Assembly (NCBI GenBank): GCA_019217005.1
Contig: JAHBNG010000004.1
Location: 62,001-126,000 of the forward strand
Direction of reading: 5' to 3'
DNA length: 64,000 nt
DNA from: Chloroflexi bacterium TSY
GTDB taxonomy: Bacteria; Chloroflexota; Anaerolineae; Caldilineales; Caldilineaceae
The position numbers were made by a program, and so were the translations under genes. The notes under the pieces were generated by a model. It searched no databases. It had not been told where the DNA came from and saw nothing but the letters and a program-made list of their open reading frames with translations. This document shows positions 25,459 to 36,225 of the stretch, in pieces. Numbering within the stretch: the first letter of the stretch is position 1; the number at the start of each line of letters is the position of its first letter.

Positions 25459-28400
25459 ATGCAATTATCACACGGAAATCTCTCCCGCTTTTTTATTCTT
25501 GGACCTTTTATTTTTCTCTTTTTTCTGCTCGGGTTCATCTTTGCACAGGCTACTGTAGCCGCAGAATCTCACCATGTTTCATCTCATTCTGCATTCGAGG
25601 TGCCGGCTCTTCAGCCAACCGATACCTGTTTTGCCACACCAGATGATGGCATCACGAAATTTGGCTCACCCGATGCCAGCGCATTGCAGAGGGCAATCGA
25701 TCAGCTTGATCCGTTAAGCGACACAGTCAGAACCGCAGGCATCTGTACTGGCGTCATTAACCGGAACGGCATCACGCAGACCGTCTACATCAGCCGCTCA
25801 CTGCGAATCGTGGGCGACTATATGCCTGATGAACCCTCGATTGATCCTACGATTAACACATTGATTGATGCGGATTGCCTGGGGCGTGCGTTCGTGATCG
25901 ACGGCGACATTGACGTGATCCTGGAGAACCTCGATATTACCTGTGGCGATGCGTCCGGTTTAAGCGGACCCGTGAGCGAGAACTTTGGCAACGGTGGCGG
26001 GCTATTGGTGAATGGTAGCAACGTGACGCTGATCAACACGCGCATTTATGGTAATTCGGCCAACAACGGTGGGGGTGCATTTATTGGCAGCACGCTAACA
26101 GTCGGTGCCGGTTCGATCATTAGCAACAATGTGGCCACAGATGGCGGTGGTGTCTATGTAAATTCCACGGCCACAACGAGTGCACTCGTGTTGGATGGCG
26201 GTGCGATCATCAACAACATTGCGAATCGAGATGGCGGTGGTGCCTATATTGATGATGCAACGGCCGTCTACACCCAGACCAGCGGCACGATCGGTGGAAA
26301 TCAGGCGACGCGCGATGGTGGCGGCCTCTACATCAACCAGGGGCAGGCTACACTCCTTGGTGGAGATGTGATTTCAAATACAGCCTTAAACTTTGAGGGT
26401 GGCGGGATCTATATGGAAACGATTACCGGTACACTCTTTATCAGTAATACACAAATTCTTTACAACCAGTCACGTGATGATGACGGTGGCGGGATCACGA
26501 CCAACGGTGGCATGACGATGATCAACAGCGAAGTTGCTTATAACTTTGCTTTTCGTGTGGGAGGCGGAATCGATAACGACGTAGAAGGGCAGACTCTGAT
26601 TATCGACAGCTTTATCCACGACAACATTGCCGAAGATGAAGGTGGCGGCATTGATTCAGACGCTCCACTGGAAATCCGCAATACCCGGATCATGACAAAT
26701 GAGACGACGTTTGTGGGGCCGGACGGAGGTGGAGGCATTCATTCCAGCGATTTACTTACGGTGACCAAAAGCCTGATCGAAAATAATCGTACAGTGGGCC
26801 GTGGGGGAGGAATGTATCTAACCGGCGGGATCGGCGAAACAGTGCTAATTAGCGATAGCCAGATCATTGGCAATTTTGCGGAAGGAGATGGTGGCGGTAT
26901 TCGCAGCCGCGCCACATTGACCATCATCCGTAGTACGATTCAGTCAAATCGTTCGCTGGAAGACGGCGGTGGTCTTGATGAGGATTCTAGCAAAGTGACA
27001 ATGCGGGACAGCGTTGTGCAATTCAACTTTGCGGATGAGGATGGAGGCGGTCTAGAAATCAATACCGACTTGACGATCGAGAACAGCACTGTCTATTCCA
27101 ATGTGGCATCTAATTTTGGTGGTGGCATCTTTCAGATTGGACCGCCAGCCCAGATGACTATCGATGGAAGTTCACAGATCGATGGTAACTTTGCCGTTGA
27201 CAATGGTGGTGGGATTGCCAATATTTTAGGCACGCTGACCATCGAAGATAGTTCGGTTTCGTTTAATGGAATGATTCCAGGAGCGTCCATGATCCCCTGT
27301 CCGAGTGGATGTCCTGGTCCGATCGTTCCAATGGGACCGTTGACGCTCAACAGCGGCGGTATCTTTAATGCGGATGGCACAGTATTGCTCCGCAACACGG
27401 ATATGATTAGCAATACAGTTGAAGCGCTTGGCGGTGGTCTCTATAATTGGGGTACACCTGCCAATCTGACCGTTACCGATGACAGTCTGCTCAGTCAAAA
27501 CATTGCTCTCTTTGAGGCAGGGGGTGCAGTTGCCAACATATCAGGCACTGTCATGGTGAGCGATACCATTCTCTCTGACAACTTTGCTGGCTTGGATGGT
27601 GGTGGTTTCTATAATGAATCTGGCATCGCTACCGTCGACAACAGTCTGATACAAGAAAACGTTAGCCTTGATCTAGGTGGCGGTATTTGCAATTACTATC
27701 TGGCCACCTTGACCATACGCAATAGTCAAGTGATCAGCAATGAAGCAACTCTCTATGGCGGGATTGGTAGTGAGATGAGCACGCTCTTTGTTTACGATAC
27801 GTTGGTTCAGGGTAACGTTGCGGCGGAAGAAGCTGGTGGAATCGCCAGCGAACGGGGCACTGCAACCATTGAGCGCACAATCATTACGAACAATAGCGTC
27901 ATTTCTGGTACAGGTGGTGGACTGCTCAACGCGGATGGTGGACTGCTCATGCTGGTCGATAGCCAAGTGCGCAACAATGATGCCCGAGATGGGGGCGGCA
28001 TCAGTAATCTGGGCGGCGTGATGACAATTGAAGGGAGCGAGGTGAGCAACAATCAGGCTGGCTTTGGTGGGGGAATATTTAATACGGCCATCACTGGCAC
28101 GCTTTCGATCACCAATACGACCATTAGCGGTAACAGTGCCATGACCACAACGGGCGGTATTCACAACAGTGCCTTTGATGGCATCCGCGGTTTTCATGTG
28201 TATCCAGAGGCCGGTACGGTTAACCTCTTTCACGTTACGCTGAATGATAACAGCTCTGATGGTAATGTCGGTAACTTTGGCGGTACAATCAACGTTGAGA
28301 AATCGATTCTAGGGACAATGGGCAGCTTCAACTGTTTGAACGCTGATCCCTTCTTCAATTCGGTGGGCGGAAGCATCTATAGCGATGACTCCTGCGGGAG

Positions 28401-31400
28401 TGCAGCGCCCACCGACCTGATAGATACTGAGCCAGAGCTGATGGCATTGGCCGACAATGGCGGACCACTTTTGCAGGATGGGACCGCTCCTCGCTCCCAT
28501 GCATTACAGTTGACCAGCCCGGCTGTTGATTTTGTTCATTGCGAACTGCCTGACGATCAGCGGGACGCAGTGCGAGCAGGTGCCTTCAGCAGTTTGTGCG
28601 ACAGCGGCGCGTTTGAGGCACAGGCCGTACAAGTGGATGTAGCTGTTCGCAAAACTGTGACGCCTAGCACTGCAAATCCAGGCCAACCAATCACCTATAC
28701 CATCACCTTTAGCAACACGGGGAATGTGACAGCCAGGAATGTGGTCCTCACCGATTCAGTGCCGCCGACGATCAGCGTGAGTAGCGTGATCAGCAGCGGT
28801 GTCAATGTCACACAGAGTGGTGTATCACCTTATCTATGGAATGTGGATGAACTTGCTGTCGCCGAAACGGGAACGATTACTTTGACAGGCGTTGTGAGTG
28901 CTGCGCTGACAACAGATACAACTTTCGTCAACACTGTAACCATTACGGCAACCGATGATTTGACTGACACGAATAACAACGGCTCGGCTTCGTTGAACGT
29001 TCTGCTGCCGCGTGTTCAACTTGACAGCACCAGCGTTGTCGTTGACGAGGGTGTAGGCACGCTCGTGATGACAGCGACACTCGATATGGCGACACCCTAT
29101 CGAGATGTAACTGTGGACTACGCCACTGGCAATGGGACCGCTCTCGAGGGCAGCGATTATGCGCATCGCATGGGGAGTGCAACTATCCCGGCTGGTTCGA
29201 CGATTGCCACCTTCACGATTCCGATTACCGACGATCTGATGGTGGAGCTCGATGAAACGCTGAGCGTGACGTTGAGTGCCCCAAACGGAGCGCTGTTTGG
29301 CAGCCCCAATGTAGCAACGGTTATGATTCAGGACAATGATGCTGCCAGCTTATCGATTGACGATGTCACGCTGATGGAAGGAGATAGTGGTATCACCAAT
29401 TTTGTCTTTACGGTGACGCTCGATCAAGCTGTTGATAGTGGCTTCACATTAGAGGCCATCTCGAGCGATGGTAGTGCAAGTAGCGGAACCGACTATGCCA
29501 TGACCAATACCCTGCTCACCTTTAACGGGGCGATGGGAGAGACACAAATGGTAACGGTGCCTGTTGTGGGGGACTTGGTAGGCGAAGTCGATGAAACCTT
29601 TCGTGTTACACTTAGCACGATTAGCAGCAGTGGGAGAAACGTCACAATCGGGGATGGTATTGGGCTTGGAACGATTGAAAATGATGACGCGGTTGGAATT
29701 GTGCTCAACCCAATAGCATTCACAATCAGCGAACCAAACACGGTTGGATTATTCACGATTGCACTCAGCAGCCAACCGACGATGCCCGTCACTGTCACGT
29801 TGACCTCGACGGATTTGAGTGAGTGCATCGTTCCATCGGCTGTGGTGTTGAATAGTGGCAATTGGCAAGGCGGCGTTACCGTATCGGTGACGGCTGTCGA
29901 TGATAGTTTTGCTGATGGGAGCCAGCTCTGTACAGTGCAAACGACCGCAATGAGCAGCGATCCAGCTTATGATGGTCTGGTGGTGGAAGATGTCTCTGTA
30001 ACCGTAGCAGACAATGATGGAGTTGGCATTCTCGTCAACCCCTCAACACTCACGCTGAGTGAACCAGCCTCAACGGGCTTCTTTACGATCACACTAACGA
30101 GTGAACCCACCGATACGGTGACCATTGATTTCACGTCGTTGGATCTGAGCGAATGTGCCGTTCCAGCCAATGTCATGCTCGACGCAGGGAATTGGCAGAG
30201 TGGGATTGCCGTTATGGTGACGGCTGTCGATGATGCTCTAGTGGATGGCAGTCAACTCTGTACTGTGCAAACATCCGTAACGAGCAATGATCCCGGCTAT
30301 CAGGGTGCTGCTGTCGGTGATATCTCTGTGACAGTGATGGATGATGATGGAGCAGGCATTCTGGTCGGTCCCACTTCATTCATTTTGAGTGAACCAACCT
30401 CAAGCGGTATCACGACCATCAGATTAACAAGCGAACCGACAGCGACCGTAACGATCCATCTCGTCCCGTCGGACACCAGCGAGTGTATGGCTCCTGCGAG
30501 TGTGGAGTTGAATGCCGTTAACTGGCAAAGCGGTGTCGATGTGACCATTCAAGCAGAGGACGACAATCTGGCAGATGGCAGTCAAGTGTGTCTCGTGCAA
30601 ACTCTGGCAACCAGTAGCGACCCGGCTTATGATGCTGTATCCGTTGATGATATCTCTGTGAGGGTGGATGATGATGAGATTGCCGGGATTCTCGTTAGTC
30701 CCTCAACGTTGATGTTAAACGAACCTGGCACAAGCGATCTCTTCACCATCAGGCTGACGAGCGAACCGAGCGGTACCGTGACGATCAATCTCACCTCGTC
30801 CGATACAAGTGAATGCACGGTTCCAATGAGCGTCGAGCTGGACCCAACTAACTGGCAGAGTGGCGTCACTGTGACTGTTCGGGCAGAAGATGATGATTTG
30901 GTGGATAGCACGCAATTGTGTGTGGTGGAGACTGTGGCAACCAGCAGCGACCTTGCGTATGATGGCGTAACGGTTGCCGATAATGATGGAGGTAGCGTTC
31001 TCGTCAATCCCACATTCTTGACGTTGAGCGAACCAGCGTCAACGGACTTCTTTACGATCACACTGACCAGTGAACCGACCGCGACGGTTCTGATCAACCT
31101 TGTTTCGTTAGATGATACTGAATGTACTGCGCCTGCTACTGCGATGCTGGATAGAAGCAATTGGCAAAGCGGCGTCTCTGTCACCGTGACGGCTGTCGAT
31201 GACCATCTGATAGACGGCACTCAACCATGTACGATTCAAACATCAGTCGTCAGTGAAGATCCGGTCTATCATGGTTTGGCAGCTGAGGATGTTGCTGTGA
31301 CCGTTGCCGATGATGATGCTGCGAATCGACCGCCGATGATTGCCGATCAAGACTTTACGGTTGATGAAAATAGTCCGGTTGGTACGCTGGTTGGGACAGT

Positions 31401-32049
31401 TGTTGCAAGCGATCCGGATGATGGTCAGACTCTGATTTATCGTATGACAACTAGCCTAGAAGTGTCTTTGAATGCTTCCATTGCTGACTCTTTACCGAGA
31501 GCCAGCGAAATAAATACATCCTTTGTCATTGATTCTTTAACAGGTCAGATAACGGTCGCTGGTAGCCCTCCTGACTATGAGAGTGTGGCACGCTATATCC
31601 TGACTGTTCAGGTTACGGATAGCGGAACTCCCGCTCTGCCCAGCAGTGCCATGATTACAATTCTGATTCGTAATGTAAATGAAGCACCCGTCATCGTAAA
31701 CCCGATTCCGTCGCAACAGGCTCAATCAGAGGCTGCGTTCAGCTTCATCATTTCGTCCGACAGCTTTGCCGATCCAGATTTGAACGACCCGCTGACCTAT
31801 AGCGCCATCTTGGATGATGGCTCGAGCCTTCCTGGATGGCTGACCTTTGATCCTGTTACGGGCACCTTCAGCGGTATACCCACAGCGCCGGATACATTGA
31901 CAATCCGGGTGACAGCGACAGACCGAGGTGGATTGCAAGCAAGTAGTGAGTTTACCATCTCAATTTCTGCTCCGCCGACAGATATTGATGAAATAGACGA
32001 GCCGAAGCGAGATGGTCAGATTTTCTTGCCCTTGATGATACGAGGATAA
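25459..32049 (+). CDS. Giant secreted beta-helix/Calx-beta/cadherin-like surface protein
   Basis: A 2,196-residue protein. A Sec signal peptide spans about residues 1-38 (RFFILGPFIFLFFLLGFIFAQA). A right-handed beta-helix of about 800 residues follows (many GGG(I/L) turns with NNxA steps, similar to chlamydial polymorphic-membrane repeats). Then come a DUF11 domain (about 28630-28990), two Calx-beta domains (about 29010-29690), five tandem 110-residue repeats (29695-31323), a cadherin-like domain (ADQDFTVDENSPVGT, DPDDG) and a dystroglycan-type cadherin-like domain. It ends IFLPLMIRG. A role in adhesion or surface coating is inferred. The start at 25459 has AAGGA at good spacing; an ATG at 25423 would lengthen it by 12 residues. 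Confidence 0.87.
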   Translation: MQLSHGNLSRFFILGPFIFLFFLLGFIFAQATVAAESHHVSSHSAFEVPALQPTDTCFATPDDGITKFGSPDASALQRAIDQLDPLSDTVRTAGICTGVINRNGITQTVYISRSLRIVGDYMPDEPSIDPTINTLIDADCLGRAFVIDGDIDVILENLDITCGDASGLSGPVSENFGNGGGLLVNGSNVTLINTRIYGNSANNGGGAFIGSTLTVGAGSIISNNVATDGGGVYVNSTATTSALVLDGGAIINNIANRDGGGAYIDDATAVYTQTSGTIGGNQATRDGGGLYINQGQATLLGGDVISNTALNFEGGGIYMETITGTLFISNTQILYNQSRDDDGGGITTNGGMTMINSEVAYNFAFRVGGGIDNDVEGQTLIIDSFIHDNIAEDEGGGIDSDAPLEIRNTRIMTNETTFVGPDGGGGIHSSDLLTVTKSLIENNRTVGRGGGMYLTGGIGETVLISDSQIIGNFAEGDGGGIRSRATLTIIRSTIQSNRSLEDGGGLDEDSSKVTMRDSVVQFNFADEDGGGLEINTDLTIENSTVYSNVASNFGGGIFQIGPPAQMTIDGSSQIDGNFAVDNGGGIANILGTLTIEDSSVSFNGMIPGASMIPCPSGCPGPIVPMGPLTLNSGGIFNADGTVLLRNTDMISNTVEALGGGLYNWGTPANLTVTDDSLLSQNIALFEAGGAVANISGTVMVSDTILSDNFAGLDGGGFYNESGIATVDNSLIQENVSLDLGGGICNYYLATLTIRNSQVISNEATLYGGIGSEMSTLFVYDTLVQGNVAAEEAGGIASERGTATIERTIITNNSVISGTGGGLLNADGGLLMLVDSQVRNNDARDGGGISNLGGVMTIEGSEVSNNQAGFGGGIFNTAITGTLSITNTTISGNSAMTTTGGIHNSAFDGIRGFHVYPEAGTVNLFHVTLNDNSSDGNVGNFGGTINVEKSILGTMGSFNCLNADPFFNSVGGSIYSDDSCGSAAPTDLIDTEPELMALADNGGPLLQDGTAPRSHALQLTSPAVDFVHCELPDDQRDAVRAGAFSSLCDSGAFEAQAVQVDVAVRKTVTPSTANPGQPITYTITFSNTGNVTARNVVLTDSVPPTISVSSVISSGVNVTQSGVSPYLWNVDELAVAETGTITLTGVVSAALTTDTTFVNTVTITATDDLTDTNNNGSASLNVLLPRVQLDSTSVVVDEGVGTLVMTATLDMATPYRDVTVDYATGNGTALEGSDYAHRMGSATIPAGSTIATFTIPITDDLMVELDETLSVTLSAPNGALFGSPNVATVMIQDNDAASLSIDDVTLMEGDSGITNFVFTVTLDQAVDSGFTLEAISSDGSASSGTDYAMTNTLLTFNGAMGETQMVTVPVVGDLVGEVDETFRVTLSTISSSGRNVTIGDGIGLGTIENDDAVGIVLNPIAFTISEPNTVGLFTIALSSQPTMPVTVTLTSTDLSECIVPSAVVLNSGNWQGGVTVSVTAVDDSFADGSQLCTVQTTAMSSDPAYDGLVVEDVSVTVADNDGVGILVNPSTLTLSEPASTGFFTITLTSEPTDTVTIDFTSLDLSECAVPANVMLDAGNWQSGIAVMVTAVDDALVDGSQLCTVQTSVTSNDPGYQGAAVGDISVTVMDDDGAGILVGPTSFILSEPTSSGITTIRLTSEPTATVTIHLVPSDTSECMAPASVELNAVNWQSGVDVTIQAEDDNLADGSQVCLVQTLATSSDPAYDAVSVDDISVRVDDDEIAGILVSPSTLMLNEPGTSDLFTIRLTSEPSGTVTINLTSSDTSECTVPMSVELDPTNWQSGVTVTVRAEDDDLVDSTQLCVVETVATSSDLAYDGVTVADNDGGSVLVNPTFLTLSEPASTDFFTITLTSEPTATVLINLVSLDDTECTAPATAMLDRSNWQSGVSVTVTAVDDHLIDGTQPCTIQTSVVSEDPVYHGLAAEDVAVTVADDDAANRPPMIADQDFTVDENSPVGTLVGTVVASDPDDGQTLIYRMTTSLEVSLNASIADSLPRASEINTSFVIDSLTGQITVAGSPPDYESVARYILTVQVTDSGTPALPSSAMITILIRNVNEAPVIVNPIPSQQAQSEAAFSFIISSDSFADPDLNDPLTYSAILDDGSSLPGWLTFDPVTGTFSGIPTAPDTLTIRVTATDRGGLQASSEFTISISAPPTDIDEIDEPKRDGQIFLPLMIRG
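29695..31323 (+). repeat. Five tandem ~330-nt repeats inside the surface protein gene
   Basis: Units begin at 29695, 30025, 30355, 30685 and 30994 with GI(V/L)V(N/G/S)P, SEP, (S/T)SECxxP, NWQxGVxVxV, DGSQLCxVQT and DNDG. Four units are 330 bases; the fourth is 309 because of a short deletion near its end. Each unit keeps two cysteines. They probably arose by recent in-frame duplication. Confidence 0.85.
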
Positions 32050-32108
32050 TTGCCTCAGACTGACAAGGAATTGATTCCCCACTGAGTGAAAAGAACACGG
32101 AAAGAGCT

Positions 32109-32188
32109 GGTGGTACCCCAAATTGTGTCTAAATTCGCTTTTTCTCTGAGAAGCCAAGCCGCATTTACACAATTTGTGGTATATCACC
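32109..32188. repeat. Palindromic stem-loop repeat, family B copy 2
   Basis: GGTGGTACCCCAAATTGTG pairs imperfectly with the inverse ending TATATCACC. It is a diverged relative of the copies at 1519 and 39106. It lies 60 bases after the surface protein stop codon and may act as a 3' hairpin. Confidence 0.65.
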
Positions 32189-32214
32189 AAAAATCGTTGT
32201 CTTGTTGCGTGTAA

Positions 32215-32270
32215 TAGAGAATGCTACCTCCGCGAATAAAAGACACATTTTGGATCTACTGAGTATAGGA
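32215..32270. repeat. Family C solo repeat
   Basis: About 55 bases nearly identical to 63619-63674, including GACACATTTTGGATCTACTG. Its end matches, in inverse orientation, the terminus of the element at 16847-17072. Confidence 0.7.
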
Positions 32271-32439
32271 AAGTATAAAAATCAGCAGCGAGACAAGGCC
32301 CGATTCCAGGTGATGTCTGACGGCTGATAGCTGAAAGCTTTTTTAATTTTCGTTGAGCCAAAATGTATTTTTGCTGGCATATGGTAAAATAGGAGTGCAA
32401 ACAGTAGGCATCAATTGAAATTTCCCATGAGCCGGACAT

Positions 32440-32580
32440 ATGCCAAAGCCACTACCAACGAATACAGCGACATTTCGCGATATCATTTATGGTGGAAAGC
32501 CTGTAACCTATGTTGGAGCTAATTTTAATAGTGCAACACGCCAAATAGATGATTGGAAACAAGAAAAGCTTGGGCCTTAG
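32440..32580 (+). CDS. Small hypothetical protein or gene remnant, 46 aa
   Basis: MPKPLPTNTATFRDIIYGGK... ends at a TAG that directly borders the palindrome at 32581. The N-terminal pattern PLPTNTATFRDII vaguely recalls the start of small AAA-type ATPase-like proteins, but it is too short to assign. It may be a gene cut short by the neighbouring palindromic element. Confidence 0.3.
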   Translation: MPKPLPTNTATFRDIIYGGKPVTYVGANFNSATRQIDDWKQEKLGP

Positions 32581-32666
32581 TCATTGTTTCGTCCAAATGA
32601 CACTGTCTTCTCGCCTGTAATGCTGAACAAACTGGCAGTTTGTTCTACGATTGGACGGAACGATGA
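32581..32666. repeat. 86-bp nested palindrome
   Basis: The outer arms TCATTGTTTCGTCCAA (32581-32596) and TTGGACGGAACGATGA (32651-32666) pair with two mismatches. The inner arms GAACAAACTG (32625-32634) and CAGTTTGTTC (32636-32645) are perfect. The nested form is like that of the 160-base element at 17536, but the sequence is different. Confidence 0.65.
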
Positions 32667-32889
32667 CCACCGCCAAAGCTTGTGAAGTAACACAATGGGA
32701 ATTGCGTGTTCATCTGTTCATTGGTTACTTGCAACCGAAGGTCGCGCTGTGATACACTTCCACGTTCATATAGAGAACTTTTTGGAAAAGACGAGTGTGC
32801 CCTCAAGTGATTGTAGATGGAACCCATAACGCAGAGGATCAGTATGGATCGACATATTTGATGATGCACACCCAAAAGACGGGCGCAAA

Positions 32890-35800
32890 ATGTCCACCTA
32901 TCGGCTGCTTCGGCACAAACACTATGATAACGCGGCACGTCGGTTGCCAACAAACATCCGGCGTAAAGCAACTTGGGCGCAGGTTCTGCTGGGCATGCGC
33001 GGGCGCACGCCCAGTGTCAAAGGAACCTCGGGACTTGATTTGCGTTGGCGACGGACACCTGTGCAGGGGAATCACTACTATATGTGGTGGATTCCGCAGA
33101 GCGAAAGTGGGCTGCCTCAGAATGAGAATACGACAAGTCAACAACCATCGATCTTAATACATTCGATTCGTCATCATGATCAAACAGACGCTCCAATTCA
33201 CCTGGGTTCCCTGACTGACTATGAAGAAGTTGTCGTCAGTGATCTAGATCCTCGGTTCGATGAACAAAAGCAGGTCAGCCACTATTTAGACGAAAGTGAT
33301 CTCTCGCTTTCTACCATCAAAGGACTACCAGGGAGTGGCAAGACTGTCTCACTTCTCTATCTGGTAAAAGATCTAATCCGCAAAGTGGATCAAGGCCATA
33401 TCTTGTATGTGACCTATACAAATCGTTTGAAGCGGTCCGCTCGCGAATTTCTTGCCGCGCAAGATGAACAGCTTGCCAAACGAGTTCATATCCACACGCT
33501 AAACGAGCTGCTCAACGACTTTACAGGCATCCCCATCACGGCCGAACCCTTCTCCACCCTCAAAGATTTCCATCATTTCCTGGCGCAGCAGAACAATGCA
33601 ACGCTTGGTCCATGGAAAAAGTATCCCCAGACGCTTTATACTGAAATACGTGCTCATCTCCTCGGGCAGGCAATGCCTCCGGGATATACGCTGCCAGAGA
33701 CGCATAAGAATGGCCACCGTTTTGAACCTGGTTTTAGCGCGGAGACTTATGCTACCAATCGAGGCGTTGCGTTCGAATCTGCCGAGCTAGCCTATCGGCT
33801 TGCGACGCGTGCTACGAGTCTGCGTTATTTTCGGGAGCAAGACGCGGCCAAACGCGCTCTATCTATGTTGGTTGAAGGGCAACTCCCTTCGTGGCTCGGT
33901 GCGCTAGATGCGCTTGTGATTGACGAGATTCAAGACCTGACTCTTTTGCAGATTGCGTTTTTGGGAGAGTTAGTCCGGCAAAGAACGCGGCTTAGAATAC
34001 ATCAAAATATGGATGGGGTGTTTTCCTCCCGACCATTTGTTTTTACCGTCGCTGGAGATGAATCACAGATTGTACAGCCCAGCGGCTTCGATTGGGGCAT
34101 GACCAAGGATTTGTTGAGCGGCCAACTCGATGTTTGGCCCGAAGAATTCGAATTTCAACATCAACGACGCGCGCCCCAGTTGCTTGCTCAACTCATCGAT
34201 AACTCGTGGAATTTCTATCGACATTTGCCCAAGGCTCATCGCCCTAGCGCTCAGCGACAGACCTATGTTGATGAGGCCATGGCAGCAGATTATCGGCATG
34301 AGTCTGGCGGACACATTTTTCTTTGCCAGGATCTGTCCCCTCAGATAGAGAGCAAACGGTTTTCGAATGCACAACGCCCCCTATATGGACCGGTCGCCGC
34401 AAATTGGGCAGATCTAATTGACGAGATCATCGAAAAACCGGGGCGTGTCATTATTGATGTAACTGAAACGTTACGTAACATATTCTCTTCGACCCTGCAG
34501 GCCCAAAGCGATGATGTGCTTTTTCTCCCACGCGAAATCAAGGGACTTGAACGCGCGACGGTGATCGTCTATGGCCTAAATGAGGTCTATGAACGAGCGC
34601 TCGATCTGAGTGAAGATCCAATGGGTGAAAACATTCCTCGATTCGAAGCGCGTCGTCTCTTTGACGAGATGCGCGTGGCATTGAGTCGTTCGACCCATAC
34701 ATTGGTCTTATTGGAACCACCTGGTGCATCTGTGTTGGCTGAACTGGGTTTGTCAGAGACAGATAGCTGTGATGAAGCCTATACTGTTCAGTGCATCAAT
34801 ATAGATGACTTGATTGACTTGCTACGTACAGAGGAAATGTCTGAGTTGGAAGTAATTGAGGGACATCTTGACGAGGTCGATGATCTGCTTGAGCGCGAGC
34901 GTTGGACACACGCTTATCATCGCAACCGCCGCGCTTATGTCCTTGCGCGTCAATTGGGAGACGTTGCTCTTCAGCGCGAGGCACAATCTCAGTATATTCA
35001 GGGGAATATTTCAGAAGCAGCCAGCCTCTTTTATACAGAAACTTGGGAAGAAGCACATGCCCGCAATCAACAAGCATACGATCTCGCAATTGAATTTAGC
35101 GATCCACTACTGATCGATCGAGTAGAGGAACAGGCCCAAGCATTCGGGAGCGTTATGGGTGAACGCGCTGGTGAGCTCTTATCCCAAGCCAACAGTTGGG
35201 CGGAGCACAAAAGTTTTCAGATTGCGCATCGTGATATTCATGACGCGCGGTCTTTGGCAGTGATGAGCCACGATTCAGCCCTGCAAGAACGCATTGATGG
35301 AGCATTGGCTACAATTTGCCGGGAGTGGGCTTTTCAATTAACTGAGACGGGTGCCACAGAGAAGGCTTCGGATCAGGCAGCAACACTGCTGGATGAATTA
35401 GCAGGGATTATTCACGCTGCGGGTGATATTGATGGGGCGCGGCATCCAAGATCTTGGCGTGGCGCTATCGCTCTGTTCCTCAGATCGGCGAATTGAGTGT
35501 CGATCAATCGGAAAAAGTTCTACGCTATATCCAAGAATATTTCGCCTGTTATCAGTCCTACCTTCTGGATGCCAGCGATCAACAACTATTTCGATTCACC
35601 GAACGCTGGTTAGACGAAACGTTTGGTTGCTTGGGCGAGCACCTCCAACTCTATTATCGCTGGGCCATCGGTGCACAGGCTCAAGATACTGTCTCTTTCT
35701 ATCCTAGATTAGATGAATGTCTGTGGGAGTTGGAGAACCGTTTTGCGATGCTGATTGAACATGGGAAGCCGATCCAACGGAAGAAAGTGCGGCTCGAGCG

Positions 35801-36143
35801 AGATCGGTTCAAGGCCTTTCTTTTAAGCTACAATGGCGAATCTGCCGCAGCCGCTTGGGCGGAGCTGGGTGAATTTAGCAAAGCTGCAGAGCAGGCGCGG
35901 CTGGCTGGCAAACTTGAACAGGCACATGCCCTGTTGCGACGTGCGAACGAAACCGTTCCCGAAGAGTTAGCGATCGCTGTTAAGATGATTCGTCAAATGG
36001 ACCAGCTGCAGCAAAAGCATGAGGGGTTGACAGAGCGGGAGAAAGTTACATTGTACGAAAGATTTCAGACACTACAAGAAATTTTAACAACTAATGAAGT
36101 GCGTGAAGATGAAATGTGGGAGGTAGAAAAAACCGATCTCTGA
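32890..36143 (+). pseudogene. UvrD-like superfamily 1 helicase with helical-repeat C-terminus, one frameshift
   Basis: The N-terminal 70 residues (TPSVKG..LRWRRTPVQGNHYYMWWIP) look like a small RelE-type fold (tentative). The helicase core has Walker A IKGLPGSGKT, VTYTNRLK (motif Ia), VIDEIQDLT (Walker B), VAGDESQIV (motif III) and RVALSRSTHTLVLL (motif VI). After about residue 620 come helical TPR-like repeats. The frame ends at 35496, but the matching C-terminal part (AWRYRSVPQIGELSVDQ...) continues in another frame to 36143. A one-base loss or two-base gain at GCGCGG (about 35437-35441) restores about 1,084 residues. It may be a DNA repair or defence protein, or an assembly error. Confidence 0.68.
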
Positions 36144-36150
36144 TAAGATT

Positions 36151-36191
36151 CAGAGCACCTACTCCATTTACACACTTTGGGACACACTGTC
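36151..36191. repeat. Half copy of family B repeat
   Basis: ACTCCATTTACACACTTTG plus GGGACACACT matches one arm of the family B stem-loop (39106-39181). The other arm is missing. Confidence 0.6.
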
Positions 36192-36225
36192 ATCTATTTT
36201 GTCACGGAGATATACTGAGCACGGA

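Larger units (their letters stand above)
32050..32439. other. Repeat-containing intergenic region
   Basis: About 390 bases after the surface protein gene with no supported gene. It holds family B copy 2 (32109-32188) and a family C solo end (32215-32270), followed by a GACGGCTGATAGCTG-type short palindrome near 32315. Confidence 0.5.

Noticed and set aside
25950..28100. Regularly spaced GGTGG(C/T)GG motifs that look like a repeat or CRISPR-like array
   Set aside because: The spacing follows codons of the Gly-rich turns of a beta-helix; unit sequences are not identical and there are no unique spacers between fixed repeats.
27673..28233. 186-codon minus-strand frame
   Set aside because: Antisense shadow of the surface protein gene; low-complexity composition from its repeats.
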